Shown: positions 34,715 to 43,447 of the stretch, piece by piece
Position numbering within the stretch: position 1 is the stretch's first letter
Layout of the letters: the number at the start of each line of letters is the position of its first letter
Source of the DNA: Roseburia hominis A2-183
Lineage (GTDB): Bacteria > Bacillota > Clostridia > Lachnospirales > Lachnospiraceae
Reading direction: 5' to 3'
Length of the DNA stretch: 64,000 bases
NCBI RefSeq assembly: GCF_000225345.1
Contig: NC_015977.1
Location: forward strand, 151,501 to 215,500
The notes under the pieces: generated by a model
The model's database searches: none
The model's input: only the letters and a program-made list of their open reading frames with translations
Told to the model about the DNA's origin: nothing
Position numbers and translations under genes: made by a program

Positions 34715-35736
34715 AAAAAGTAAGTGTAATTGTACCCTGCCACAATGCGGCGAAATGGCTTCCACAGTGCTTTCTGTCGCTGGTGCAGCAGTCGATCGGA
34801 ATCGACGGACTGGAGCTGATTTTTGTGGATGACGCATCGGACGATGCGGGCGAGACATGGGCGCTGCTGGAGGAATTTGAGCGCGCGTATCCCGAGAGCA
34901 TCATGATTATCCATCTGGAAGAAAATCTGCGTCAGGGAGGCGCCCGAAACGTGGCGCTCGGTTATGCGACGGGGGAGTATCTTGCGTTTGTCGATGCGGA
35001 TGATTTTGTGGAGAAGGATTTCCTTGAGAAGGTATACCGGCGTGCGGTGGAGAACGAAGCCGATATCGTACAGTTTGATTATGTGTACTATACGGAAAGA
35101 CTTGGAAAAGTGGCGTCGGGAAGGACGACCGCGGACGAGAGCATCCAGATTCAGACAAAGGAGGAGCGGAAGCGTTTCCTTATCAGCGAGAAGATCACCT
35201 ACGGCTGTTGGAACAAGCTGTACCGGAGATCGCTCGTGGAGCGGGCGGGCGTCCGTTATGCCGAGCATGTCATTTATGAAGAACCGCTGTTTGTGTATCC
35301 GCTGTTGTTCTACGGAAACCGCTTTGAAATCATGGCGGAAGCTTTTTACTGCTACCGCCAGAATGAGGTGGGAACCATGCGCCGGGATATGCGTCAGATG
35401 ACAACGTTGCAGATGCATGCAGATGTGCAGCTTGCCGTGTGGCATTTTATGAAGCAGACGCCGTTTTTCCGGGAGTATTATGAGGAGATCAAGCTGTATT
35501 TTCTGCATACGTATTTCTATGAGACGCTGCTGTTTGCGGTGCAGCGCGGATTTGAAGTGCCGTATTCCATGTATGAGACGCTGCGGGATACCGTAAAGGC
35601 GGAGGTGGCAGACTATAGGGAGTCTCCCTATGCGGCGATGATTCCAAGGCAGATGGAGCTGTACCGGGTAGAGAATGAAGCGGAAAATAGAGAAAGTATA
35701 CAGAAGCGGGTAAAGGCATTTATAAGTAAAATGTGA
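34711..35736 (+). CDS. Family 2 glycosyltransferase
   Basis: A 341-residue GT2 enzyme: KVSVIVPCHNAAKWLPQCFL, LIFVDDASDDAGETW, NLRQGGARNVALGYATGEYL, FVDADDFVEKDFLEKVYRRA (the DADD metal site near 92-95), then a helical C-terminal half with YGCWNKLYRRSLVERAGV and EEPLFVYPLLFY. The start overlaps the stop of the preceding gene by ATGA, so translation is coupled. No membrane segment. It likely transfers one sugar to the glycan; donor unknown. Confidence 0.87.
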   Translation: MKKVSVIVPCHNAAKWLPQCFLSLVQQSIGIDGLELIFVDDASDDAGETWALLEEFERAYPESIMIIHLEENLRQGGARNVALGYATGEYLAFVDADDFVEKDFLEKVYRRAVENEADIVQFDYVYYTERLGKVASGRTTADESIQIQTKEERKRFLISEKITYGCWNKLYRRSLVERAGVRYAEHVIYEEPLFVYPLLFYGNRFEIMAEAFYCYRQNEVGTMRRDMRQMTTLQMHADVQLAVWHFMKQTPFFREYYEEIKLYFLHTYFYETLLFAVQRGFEVPYSMYETLRDTVKAEVADYRESPYAAMIPRQMELYRVENEAENRESIQKRVKAFISKM

Positions 35737-35791
35737 AAAATACTTGCGAAAAGTGTTTGGAAGTTATGCTGTGATGAAGGGAGAAAGAAGA

Positions 35792-37498
35792 ATGTATGAA
35801 GAGTTAATTGCAAAAATGAATCCTCGCCCTAAATTTAATCTGCAGTGGTATAAGAACGAAGATTTATATTCGGATGGCGAGGTAGAAGATTTTATAATTA
35901 AGATAATTGCAGAAAATAGACCGGAAGACTACAGCAATGCTGTCTATGAGCAATTTAATTGGCCGATATATTATCATTTGTCGCCGCTACGAAAAAATAT
36001 TCTAAATTGGTACAAATTCAAACCAGATAGCAGTGTATTGGAAATTGGCTGTGGTATGGGCGCAATTACAAGTGTACTGTGCGATGAATGTAAGGATGTT
36101 ACGGCAGTGGAACTCTCAAGAAAACGTGCAACAGCAACGCTTCTCCGGTGCCGTGAAAAAGAAAATCTTGAGATTATTGTTGGAAACTTGAATGATATTG
36201 AATTTGATAAAAAATATGACTATATTACACTGATAGGCGTTTTGGAATACCAGGGGACTTATACGGAATCAACAAATCCGTACATGGACTTTTTGGTTAA
36301 GATTAAGCAGTTGCTGAAACCAGATGGGAAATTGCTTGTCGCAATAGAGAATCAGTACGGTTTAAAATATTGGTGCGGAATGCCAGAAGATCATGTTGGA
36401 ATACCGTTTGAAGGGATAAATCAGTATAGGGATGTTGAGAGAGGGGTAAGGACATTTTCAAAAACAGCGTTAGACATACTTCTTAGAGAAAGTGGTTTTC
36501 TTAATACATACTTTTATTATCCATTTCCGGATTATAAATTGCCTACCGTTATTTACTCTCAGGATGTTTTGCCAAGTAAGAAAGACACGGTAAATTCTGA
36601 AAATTTCAGAGGTTACAGCTCGGCCGGTGAAAACACATTAATTGCAAATGAAAAAAATCTTTATATGGATATTGTAGAAAATCATGTGTTTGAGTTTTTT
36701 GCAAATTCATTTTTGGTGGAGTGCTCCGACAGCAGTCAGCTAGGGGAAATAACATTTGCGAGATTAACAAGCGAACGCAAGGAACAATATCGAATGGCAA
36801 CAAGATTTACGAGGGATAGCACCGTTGAAAAGAAGCCGCTTACGATGTTATGCGCACAGACACATATAAGGCAACTGCTCAAAAATGTAAATATTTTGAA
36901 ACAAGCGGGTATAAAAATAGTAGAATATAGGGCTGATAATGGGATGGTGGTCAGTGATTACATTGAAAAACCGCTTTTGGAAGACGTAATTTTAAACGTG
37001 TTAAAAGAAGAGAACACCGATGAAATTTACAGATTGATAGATTTGGTGTATGGAGAAATATTGCGATCTTCTGAGCAAATTTCGTGGAAGGATAATATAT
37101 TATATACACTGGATCTGGGAATAGAAGAGAACGAGGAAGTATTTGGACCAATATTAAAAATCGGTTTTCTGGATATGAGTTTTAGAAATGCATTTTATTG
37201 TGAGGGAGAAATACTTTGGTTTGATCAGGAATGGGTTTTGGAGGCAGTGCCAGCTAAATTTATTTTATACTATGCATTGACATTGTTGTATTATTCATAT
37301 CCTCAGTTGGAAGGGGCATGTCCGTCTGCGGAGGTAATTGCACGTTATCATATGCAGGATGCTTGTGAAGCATTTGAAAAGCTCCGGGAATTGTTTGGAT
37401 ACTTAGTGTCCGATGAGGCACAGGTTATGATGGGAAGAGCATTCAGTATTGATAGTACAATGGATTATATATCAAATGTTAAGAAACTTATGAAATAA
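35792..37498 (+). CDS. Methyltransferase fused to kinase-like domain (WbdD-like)
   Basis: A 568-residue protein. Residues about 50-260 are a class I methyltransferase: SVLEIGCGMGAITSVLCDEC, DVTAVELSRKRATATLLRCR, YITLIGVLEYQ and LLKPDGKLLVAIENQYGLKY. Residues 300-568 have the look of a protein- or sugar-kinase-like fold: LDMSFRNAFYCEGEILWFDQ followed by EW resembles the D-x4-N and iDxE catalytic segments of aminoglycoside-phosphotransferase-like kinases. This order (methyltransferase then kinase) is that of WbdD-type O-antigen chain terminators, which cap a polysaccharide with a methyl or methylphosphate group. The gene is clearly more AT-rich than those on either side. The start at 35792 has GGGAG upstream. 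Confidence 0.7.
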   Translation: MYEELIAKMNPRPKFNLQWYKNEDLYSDGEVEDFIIKIIAENRPEDYSNAVYEQFNWPIYYHLSPLRKNILNWYKFKPDSSVLEIGCGMGAITSVLCDECKDVTAVELSRKRATATLLRCREKENLEIIVGNLNDIEFDKKYDYITLIGVLEYQGTYTESTNPYMDFLVKIKQLLKPDGKLLVAIENQYGLKYWCGMPEDHVGIPFEGINQYRDVERGVRTFSKTALDILLRESGFLNTYFYYPFPDYKLPTVIYSQDVLPSKKDTVNSENFRGYSSAGENTLIANEKNLYMDIVENHVFEFFANSFLVECSDSSQLGEITFARLTSERKEQYRMATRFTRDSTVEKKPLTMLCAQTHIRQLLKNVNILKQAGIKIVEYRADNGMVVSDYIEKPLLEDVILNVLKEENTDEIYRLIDLVYGEILRSSEQISWKDNILYTLDLGIEENEEVFGPILKIGFLDMSFRNAFYCEGEILWFDQEWVLEAVPAKFILYYALTLLYYSYPQLEGACPSAEVIARYHMQDACEAFEKLRELFGYLVSDEAQVMMGRAFSIDSTMDYISNVKKLMK

Positions 37499-37526
37499 AA
37501 AGTTGAAAGTAGCGGAAGTGTTATGC

Positions 37527-37554
37527 TAAAGAAACAGCACGGATGATTCGATAT
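37527..37554 (+). promoter_or_regulatory. Sigma-28-like promoter of second flagellin
   Basis: TAAA (37527-37530), a 17-base spacer and TCGATAT (37548-37554). One base off in the -10 and one base longer in the spacer than the main flagellin promoter, so probably weaker. It lies 47 bases before the ATG. Confidence 0.5.
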
Positions 37555-37600
37555 AAATATCAGAAGTATATCAAAAATCTCAGGGAAGAGGTAGAATAAC

Positions 37601-38428
37601 ATGGTGGTTAATCATAATATGGCGGCAATCTGTGAGAGCAGGCAGCTGCGCTATAACGTGAAGAAGATGGAAAAATCTTCCAAAAAGCTTGCGACAGGGT
37701 ACAAGCTGAACACAGCAAATGATGATGCGGCAGGCTTGCAGATATCAGAGACGATGCGGCATCATGTGAAAGGGCTGAACAAAGCCTCCCGGAATTCACA
37801 GGACGGCATCAGTATGCTGCAGACGGCGGATGCAGCGCTCCAAGAGACGCAGGATGTTCTCGATCGTATGGTGGAGCTGACGACGCAGGCAGCCAATGAC
37901 ATCAACACAGACTCGGATCGCAGGGCTATTCAGGATGAGTTGGATCAGCTGAACAAGGAAGTGGACCGCATCGCCTATACGACGCACTTCAATCAGCAGT
38001 ATATGTTGGCGGAGGGAACGCCGCAGGCGGCACCGGGATATTACCGCATACAGTCCGGGGCACTGAACGGACAGGCGATAGATATCCATTTTGTAAATGC
38101 GAGCAAGGAGAGCCTTGGCACAGACAAAGTGAATGTATCTTCGCATGCGAAGGCGTCGGAATCCATCACGATGGTTCAGGACGCGATTGAACAGGCGGCG
38201 CTCTGGAGAGACGAGTTCGGCAGCCAGCAGGAGCGTCTGGAACATGCCGTGCGCAATACGGACAACACATCACAAAATACGCAGAGTGCGGAGTCAGGGA
38301 TCAGAGACACCAACATGAATATGGAGATGGTATTATATTCGACCAACCGGATTCTGGTGCATGCATCCCAGAGTATTCTGGCACAGTATAATGATGATGC
38401 AAAATCAGTGCTTGAGATTTTGAAATAG
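37601..38428 (+). CDS. Second, divergent flagellin
   Basis: A 275-residue flagellin. Conserved D0/D1 N-terminus (MVVNHNMAAICESRQLRYNV, SKKLATGYKLNTANDDAAGL, QISETMRHHVKGLNKASRNS) and C-terminus (SGIRDTNMNMEMVLYSTNRI, ILAQYNDDAKSVLEIL). It departs from the main flagellin at positions usually well kept: ICESRQL in the place of MNANRQL, and a final SVLEILK in the place of GVLSLLQ. The short middle region differs fully. It sits within the glycosylation genes, far from the other flagellar genes, with its own promoter and terminator. It may be a minor filament subunit or a regulated variant; export competence is inferred from the kept termini. Confidence 0.9.
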   Translation: MVVNHNMAAICESRQLRYNVKKMEKSSKKLATGYKLNTANDDAAGLQISETMRHHVKGLNKASRNSQDGISMLQTADAALQETQDVLDRMVELTTQAANDINTDSDRRAIQDELDQLNKEVDRIAYTTHFNQQYMLAEGTPQAAPGYYRIQSGALNGQAIDIHFVNASKESLGTDKVNVSSHAKASESITMVQDAIEQAALWRDEFGSQQERLEHAVRNTDNTSQNTQSAESGIRDTNMNMEMVLYSTNRILVHASQSILAQYNDDAKSVLEILK

Positions 38429-38437
38429 TCAGACACG

Positions 38438-38503
38438 ATAAAGAGATAAGAGGGGCAGTTTGTTGATACGAATGCCCTTCCTATCTCTTTATGAGCATTT
38501 TTA
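38438..38503 (+). terminator. Terminator-like hairpin after second flagellin
   Basis: Perfect 11-base arms ATAAAGAGATA (38438-38448) and TATCTCTTTAT (38482-38492), with an inner GGGCA/TGCCC pairing, followed by GAGCATTTTT. The T-run is offset from the stem, so efficiency is uncertain. Confidence 0.6.
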
Positions 38504-38563
38504 AGCAGATAAGCATCTGGGATGACAGAGGCGTCCCGGGCGTTTGCCGGGGAACATGGAGCA

Positions 38564-39277
38564 ATGAACAACTGGGATAAGATATGGAAGAAGCGGACCG
38601 CGAAGATTGAGAATCGCGCAACCGTATTTGAAATGTTTAAGGAATTAAAACGGGCGGACGGATTTGATACACAGGATGTGCAGGGATATTATGAGGCGTT
38701 TTTCCTGCAGTGGGAGTGCATGGCGCAGCGGATCGAGACGGGGTGTGCGGGAACGATCGGCAGTCTGTATGAGATTGGCTGTGGAAGCGGTGTGAATCTG
38801 TATCTATTTTCCGCGTTGAAGCATGTGGCGGTGCTCGGCGGTCTGGATTACTCCAAAAACCTCATCCGCATAGCCCAAAGCGTGGTGCCGGAGGCGGACG
38901 TGGGATGTGAGGAGGCGCTCAGGGTGCCGACAGAGCTGAGGTACGATGTCGTTCTGGCAGACAGTGTGTTTCAGTATTTTAATGATGCTGATTACGGGCA
39001 GAAGGTGCTGGAACGCATGTGGGCGAAGGCGGGGAAGATGGTTGTTGTCACCGAAGTGCACGATCAGGAGAAAAAAGACGAACACATGGCATACCGCCGG
39101 AAGTGTGTTGAGAATTATGATGAAGTATATGCGGGGCTGGACAAAACATTTTACACCAGAGAGATGTTCCTGCAATTTGCAGAGGAGCACGGGGGCAGAT
39201 GTGAGATCGTACAACCTGATAACGAACTGTACTGGAATAACCGGTTTGTGTTTGATTGCTATTTGTATAAAGAATAA
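38564..39277 (+). CDS. Class I SAM-dependent methyltransferase
   Basis: A 237-residue protein starting NNWDKIWKKRTAKI, with SLYEIGCGSGVNLYLFSALK (motif I) near 75-90, LGGLDYSKNLIRIAQ, VLADSVFQYFND and MVVVTEVHDQEKKDEHMAYR. Substrate unknown; in this setting a sugar or glycan methylation is likely. The start is uncertain: an ATG 14 codons upstream (38522) is in frame and neither has a good ribosome site; 38564 is preferred because WDxIWK is the usual opening of this family. Confidence 0.78.
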   Translation: MNNWDKIWKKRTAKIENRATVFEMFKELKRADGFDTQDVQGYYEAFFLQWECMAQRIETGCAGTIGSLYEIGCGSGVNLYLFSALKHVAVLGGLDYSKNLIRIAQSVVPEADVGCEEALRVPTELRYDVVLADSVFQYFNDADYGQKVLERMWAKAGKMVVVTEVHDQEKKDEHMAYRRKCVENYDEVYAGLDKTFYTREMFLQFAEEHGGRCEIVQPDNELYWNNRFVFDCYLYKE

Positions 39278-39295
39278 TGCGTGAAGGGTGACGGT

Positions 39296-41101
39296 ATGCA
39301 GGCAATTATTTTAGCGGCAGGAATGGGAAAACGTCTGGGAAAGCTTACTCAGAACAATACAAAATGCATGGTGGAAGTGGGCGGCGTGCGCCTGATAGAG
39401 AGAGCACTATACATTCTGGATAAGAAGAATCTGTCGAGGATTGTAATGGTCGTGGGCTATCAGTGTGAAAATCTGATGCAGTTTGTCGACAGACTGGGAA
39501 TTGATACGCCGGTAGAATACATCATCAATGAGGTGTATGACAGAACCAATAACATATACTCGCTCTCCATGGCAAAAGACTGGCTTGTGAAAGAGGATAC
39601 CCTTTTGCTGGAATCGGATCTGATTTTTGAGGAAGCGCTGATTGACCTGTTGCTTGAGGATTCGCGCGAGACGCTGGCGCTTGTGGACAAGTTTGAAAAC
39701 TGGATGGACGGGACATGTCTGGTTGTGGATGAGGACGACCGGATTGTCGATTTTATTCCGGGAAAGCTGTTGGAGTATTCGCAGAAGGAGCGCTATTACA
39801 AGACGGTCAATATCTACAAGCTGAGTGCAGATTTTTCCCGGAATGTGTATGTGCCGTTTCTGGAAGCGTACGCCAGGGTCATGGGGAATAACGAGTATTA
39901 TGAAGCGGTAATCAAGCTGATTCTGATGCTGGATAAAAACACCATGAGGGCAAAGCGCCTGGAAGGACAGCGGTGGTATGAGATTGACGACATACAGGAT
40001 CTTGATATTGCGGAGGTACTGTTTGCGGCAGATGCCGGGGAACGGTATAAAAAATTGACTTCGCGGTATGGCGGCTACTGGAGATTCCCTCATTTAAAGG
40101 ACTTCTGCTATCTCGTAAATCCGTATTTTCCGCCGGCGCGCATGATGGAAGAATTAAAGTCGAACTTTGACATCCTTGTGCGGCAGTATCCGTCGGGGAT
40201 GCGGGTCAACTGTCTTCTGGCGGCAAAAACATTCGGTATTTCAGAAGAACATATCGTGCTTGGAAACGGGGCGGCGGAGCTGATTAAGGCGCTGCTGGAG
40301 GAGCTTCCGGGAAAAGTGGGCGTGATCCGTCCGACCTTCGAGGAGTATCCGAACCGGTGCAGTGAGCAGTGCGTCGTTTATGATGCAAGACAGAATGATT
40401 TTGCCTACACGGCAGAGGATCTGATCGGCTATTTTGCAGAGCATCCGGTACAGACACTTGTTCTGATCAATCCGGACAATCCGTCCGGTCACTGCTTCGG
40501 GAAAAAAGAGGTGCAGCAGCTGCTGGAGTGGACAAAGGAGCGCCGCATTGCGCTGATTCTGGACGAAAGTTTTCTCGATTTCGCGGAGGATAAGGAGGCG
40601 TCGCTGCTTACGGATGAGATGCTGAACCGTTATCCCGGACTCTACATCGTAAAAAGCATTTCAAAGTCCTATGGGGTGCCGGGACTGCGCCTCGGGATTC
40701 TGGCGTCGCAGGACAAGGAGCGGCTCGACCGGATAAAGAAGGCGGTGTCCATCTGGAATATCAATTCCATGGCAGAATTTTTTATGCAGATTCTTGATAA
40801 GTATAAGAAAGATTATGAAGAGGCACTTGTGGAACTGCGGAAAGAGAGAGAACGGTTTTACCGGAAGCTGTGCCAGATCGAGGGATTGAAGGTATATCCG
40901 TCCTCGGCAAATTATTTTATGTGCGAGCTGGTCAATGGCAGGAAGAGTGAGGAACTGGCGGCAGAGCTTCTGGAAGAGCAGATTCTGATTAAGGATCTCA
41001 CGGGAAAGATTGCGAACGGAAGACAGTATGTCCGGATTGCGGTAAGAAGCCGCAGGGAGAATGAGCAGCTGGCAGAGGCATTGAAAATAAAGTTTTTGTA
41101 A
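39296..41101 (+). CDS. Fused LicC-like cytidylyltransferase and PLP aminotransferase/decarboxylase
   Basis: A 601-residue two-enzyme protein. Residues 1-235 match LicC-type nucleotidyltransferases: QAIILAAGMGKRLGKLTQNN, TKCMVEVGGVRLIERAL, the YDRTNNIYSLSMA motif (NNIYSL is typical of LicC), LLLESDLIF, ENWMDG. Residues 260-601 are a HisC/CobD-like fold-type I PLP enzyme with VLGNGAAELIKALLEEL, LINPDNPSGHCFGKKEVQQL, LDESFLDF and the Schiff-base Lys in SISKSYGVPGLRLG. Cytidylyltransferases fused or linked to CobD-like decarboxylases are known to make CDP-linked amino alcohols. A product such as CDP-ethanolamine would suit the LicD protein at 21145. The exact amino-acid substrate is not readable. 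The last codons overlap a sigma-28 promoter. Confidence 0.82.
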   Translation: MQAIILAAGMGKRLGKLTQNNTKCMVEVGGVRLIERALYILDKKNLSRIVMVVGYQCENLMQFVDRLGIDTPVEYIINEVYDRTNNIYSLSMAKDWLVKEDTLLLESDLIFEEALIDLLLEDSRETLALVDKFENWMDGTCLVVDEDDRIVDFIPGKLLEYSQKERYYKTVNIYKLSADFSRNVYVPFLEAYARVMGNNEYYEAVIKLILMLDKNTMRAKRLEGQRWYEIDDIQDLDIAEVLFAADAGERYKKLTSRYGGYWRFPHLKDFCYLVNPYFPPARMMEELKSNFDILVRQYPSGMRVNCLLAAKTFGISEEHIVLGNGAAELIKALLEELPGKVGVIRPTFEEYPNRCSEQCVVYDARQNDFAYTAEDLIGYFAEHPVQTLVLINPDNPSGHCFGKKEVQQLLEWTKERRIALILDESFLDFAEDKEASLLTDEMLNRYPGLYIVKSISKSYGVPGLRLGILASQDKERLDRIKKAVSIWNINSMAEFFMQILDKYKKDYEEALVELRKERERFYRKLCQIEGLKVYPSSANYFMCELVNGRKSEELAAELLEEQILIKDLTGKIANGRQYVRIAVRSRRENEQLAEALKIKFL

Positions 41102-41114
41102 GGATAGCCGATAT
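41088..41114 (+). promoter_or_regulatory. Sigma-28 promoter overlapping the end of a coding region
   Basis: TAAA (41088-41091), 16 bases, CCGATAT (41108-41114): identical in both boxes and in spacing to the main flagellin promoter. The -35 box lies inside the last codons of the preceding gene. Start expected near 41121. Confidence 0.8.
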
Positions 41115-41122
41115 AATATATA

Positions 41123-41173
41123 ATGAATGAGAAGCGCATGGATGGCTGTCAGAAAATCATGGAAGATATATAA
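41123..41173 (+). CDS. Possible 16-residue leader peptide
   Basis: A short open frame (MNEKRMDGCQKIMEDI, then stop) begins within a few bases of the expected sigma-28 transcript start and ends 7 bases before the terminator stem. There is no room for a ribosome site if the start point is as predicted, so translation is doubtful. It is listed because a leader peptide before a terminator is a classic attenuation layout. Confidence 0.2.
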   Translation: MNEKRMDGCQKIMEDI

Positions 41174-41180
41174 TGTGATC

Positions 41181-41210
41181 AAAAAGCATCCGGTAGCAGG
41201 ATGCTTTTTT
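41181..41210 (+). terminator. Intrinsic terminator upstream of the heptose genes
   Basis: AAAAAGCATCC / GGATGCTTTTTT arms with loop GGTAGCA. It ends 17 bases before the hddC-gmhB start and about 90 bases after the sigma-28 start point. It can end either the upstream operon or a short sigma-28 RNA. Confidence 0.85.
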
Positions 41211-41226
41211 GCGTGGAAAGGGAAAG

Positions 41227-42420
41227 ATGCGGAAGAGAAAAAATGTTCAGCAGGCAGTGATACTTGCAGGAGGTTACGGAAAACGTCTGGCACCATTTAC
41301 GGAACATGATCCGAAACCGATGTATCCGTTTAACGGGGAACCGTTTCTGGGCTACCTGCTCAGACAGATTAAAGGTTTTGGAATAGAAGATGTTGTCATT
41401 TTGTTGGGATATTTGCCGGAGAAAGTGACGGAGTATTTTGGAGATGGGAGTCGGTATGGTGTCCGAATCAAGTATTGTATAACGCCAGTAGAGTATGAAA
41501 CTGGTGCAAGAATAAAAGCGGCAGAAAGCTTTTTACAGGAAGATTTTCTGTTGATGTACTGCGATAATTATTGCCCGATTGATTTTGAAAAGCTTCAGCA
41601 GGATTATGATACAAATAATGCATCCGTACAGATTACGGCATATGTAAATAAGGAGCATTATACGAAAAACAATTTAAGGCTGGACGGGGATGACTGTGTA
41701 CGATGCTATGATAAAAAACGGGTTCAGGAGAACCTGAACGCGGTTGATATAGGATATGCGATTATTTCAAAACAGGTAATCGAACAGATACCCGATGCAA
41801 ACTGCAATTTTGAGGCAGAGATGTATCCCAAACTTGTCAACAGCGGAAAACTATTTGCGACTCTTACAGAACACAGATATTATTCCATTGGATCATGGGA
41901 ACGAATCGAATTGACAAAGCAGTTTTTCTCGGGGATAAAGACCATTTTTCTGGACAGGGATGGAACCTTGAATGTCAAGCCACCCAGAGCGCACTATATT
42001 GAGAGTGCGGAAGCGTTTGTGTGGATAGATGGCGCAAAAGAGGCGCTTCGTATGCTGAAAGAGGCGGGGTGTCGTCTGATTTTGATTACAAATCAGCCTG
42101 GAATTGCAAGAGGGAATCTGACAGAGGAGACATTGGCTGAGATTCATCACAAGATGCAGGCGGATCTGGCAAAGATTGGAGCAGCCATAGATGCGATTTA
42201 TTATTGTCCACATAACTGGGAAGAGGGATGCGAGTGCCGCAAACCCAAACCAGGTATGTTATTTCAGGCGCAGAGAGATTTTTCACTGAACCTCCGGGAG
42301 TGTATAATGATCGGAGATGATGAACGGGATATGCAGGCGGCGCATGCGGCAGGATGCCGTGGAATACTTGTGGATAACAGCTATACATTGAGGCACGCCG
42401 TGGATGATATATTAAAGTGA
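41227..42420 (+). CDS. hddC-gmhB: Fused heptose-1-phosphate guanylyltransferase (HddC) and heptose bisphosphate phosphatase (GmhB)
   Basis: A 397-residue bifunctional protein covering steps 3 and 4 of GDP-D-glycero-alpha-D-manno-heptose synthesis. Residues 8-232 are a nucleotidyltransferase: QAVILAGGYGKRLAPFTEHD, PKPMYPFNGEPFLGYLL, MYCDNYCP, GYAIISKQVI, YYSIGSWERIE. Residues 237-397 are a HAD phosphatase of the GmhB type: FLDRDGTLN with nucleophile D243 and acid D245, ITNQPGIARG, the zinc loop C327-PH and C335-E-C337-RKPKPGM, and MIGDDERDM. The start at 41227 follows a GGGAAAG stretch. The other pathway genes, hddA and gmhA, are at 42438 and 54856. Confidence 0.9.
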   Translation: MRKRKNVQQAVILAGGYGKRLAPFTEHDPKPMYPFNGEPFLGYLLRQIKGFGIEDVVILLGYLPEKVTEYFGDGSRYGVRIKYCITPVEYETGARIKAAESFLQEDFLLMYCDNYCPIDFEKLQQDYDTNNASVQITAYVNKEHYTKNNLRLDGDDCVRCYDKKRVQENLNAVDIGYAIISKQVIEQIPDANCNFEAEMYPKLVNSGKLFATLTEHRYYSIGSWERIELTKQFFSGIKTIFLDRDGTLNVKPPRAHYIESAEAFVWIDGAKEALRMLKEAGCRLILITNQPGIARGNLTEETLAEIHHKMQADLAKIGAAIDAIYYCPHNWEEGCECRKPKPGMLFQAQRDFSLNLRECIMIGDDERDMQAAHAAGCRGILVDNSYTLRHAVDDILK

Positions 42421-42437
42421 TGCAAGGAGAATAACAG

Positions 42438-43439
42438 ATGATAATATCGAAAACGCCCCTTAGAATGTCTTTTTTTGGTGGGGGAACGGATTTTGCTGAT
42501 TACTATAAAAACAGCCGTTACGGATATGGAACGGTAATAAGCACTGCGTTGGACATGTATGTATACATTATGGTGTGCAAGAGATTTGATGATAAGATCA
42601 GAGTGTGCTATACCGTCAATGAATTTGTTGATTCGGTGGATCAGATCAAACACAATATTATCCGGGAAGCATTAAAAATGCTCGGGATAGAGAAGGGGAT
42701 CGATATTGTGTATTCGGCGGATATTCCGTTAAGCTCGGCAGGTATCGGACTGGCTTCTTCCAGTGCGCTTGCGGTAGGAGTGTTAAATGCGCTGCATGCT
42801 TATAAGGGAGAGCATGTTTCGCCGGAAGTGCTTGCGCGGGAAGCATGTGAGATAGAGATTGAACGTCTGAGCAATCCGATCGGCGTGCAGGATCAGTATG
42901 CGGTTGCCTACGGAGGATTTCGTAAATATAAGTTTCACAGAGACGGAAGCGTTACGAATGAGATGGTCGTATGCAGACAGGACACGCTGGATCAGTTAAA
43001 GAACAATTTTATGTTGTACTTTACAGGACTCACCAGAGTATCATCCAATATTCTGGCGGAGCAGAAAGCTCATATCTATGACAAGGAGAAAGTGCTTGAT
43101 GCAATGGTAGAGATGGTTCTGTCGGCGGAACAGGCATTGGCAGAAGGGGATGTCGCTCAAATAGGCAAGATGCTGGATGATGCATGGAATTTGAAAAAGC
43201 AGATGTCCAGTGGTATCTCAAATCCACTTATCAATGAGATGTATACAAAGGCGAAGAACGCAGGCGCTGTGGGAGGAAAAATTCTCGGAGCAGGTGGAGG
43301 CGGTTTTATGTTGCTTTTTGTTCCGCCGCAAGAACAGGAAAGAGTAAGATCAGCAATGAGTGAATACAAGGAGACCCAGTTTGGTTTTGAGACTGAGGGA
43401 TCGCGCATTATTTTTACAGAAAAAAATCGGGGAGAATAG
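42438..43439 (+). CDS. hddA: D-glycero-alpha-D-manno-heptose 7-phosphate kinase, HddA
   Basis: A 333-residue GHMP kinase that phosphorylates heptose 7-phosphate at C1. It has KTPLRMSFFGGGTDFADYYK at residues 5-24, the ATP loop AGIGLASSSALAVGVLNAL starting at 101, SNPIGVQDQYAVAYGGF and the C-terminal GKILGAGGGGFMLLF. These motifs fit HddA better than galactokinase or mevalonate kinase. AAGGAG lies before the ATG. It follows hddC-gmhB with a 17-base gap. Confidence 0.9.
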   Translation: MIISKTPLRMSFFGGGTDFADYYKNSRYGYGTVISTALDMYVYIMVCKRFDDKIRVCYTVNEFVDSVDQIKHNIIREALKMLGIEKGIDIVYSADIPLSSAGIGLASSSALAVGVLNALHAYKGEHVSPEVLAREACEIEIERLSNPIGVQDQYAVAYGGFRKYKFHRDGSVTNEMVVCRQDTLDQLKNNFMLYFTGLTRVSSNILAEQKAHIYDKEKVLDAMVEMVLSAEQALAEGDVAQIGKMLDDAWNLKKQMSSGISNPLINEMYTKAKNAGAVGGKILGAGGGGFMLLFVPPQEQERVRSAMSEYKETQFGFETEGSRIIFTEKNRGE

Positions 43440-43447
43440 GACACACG

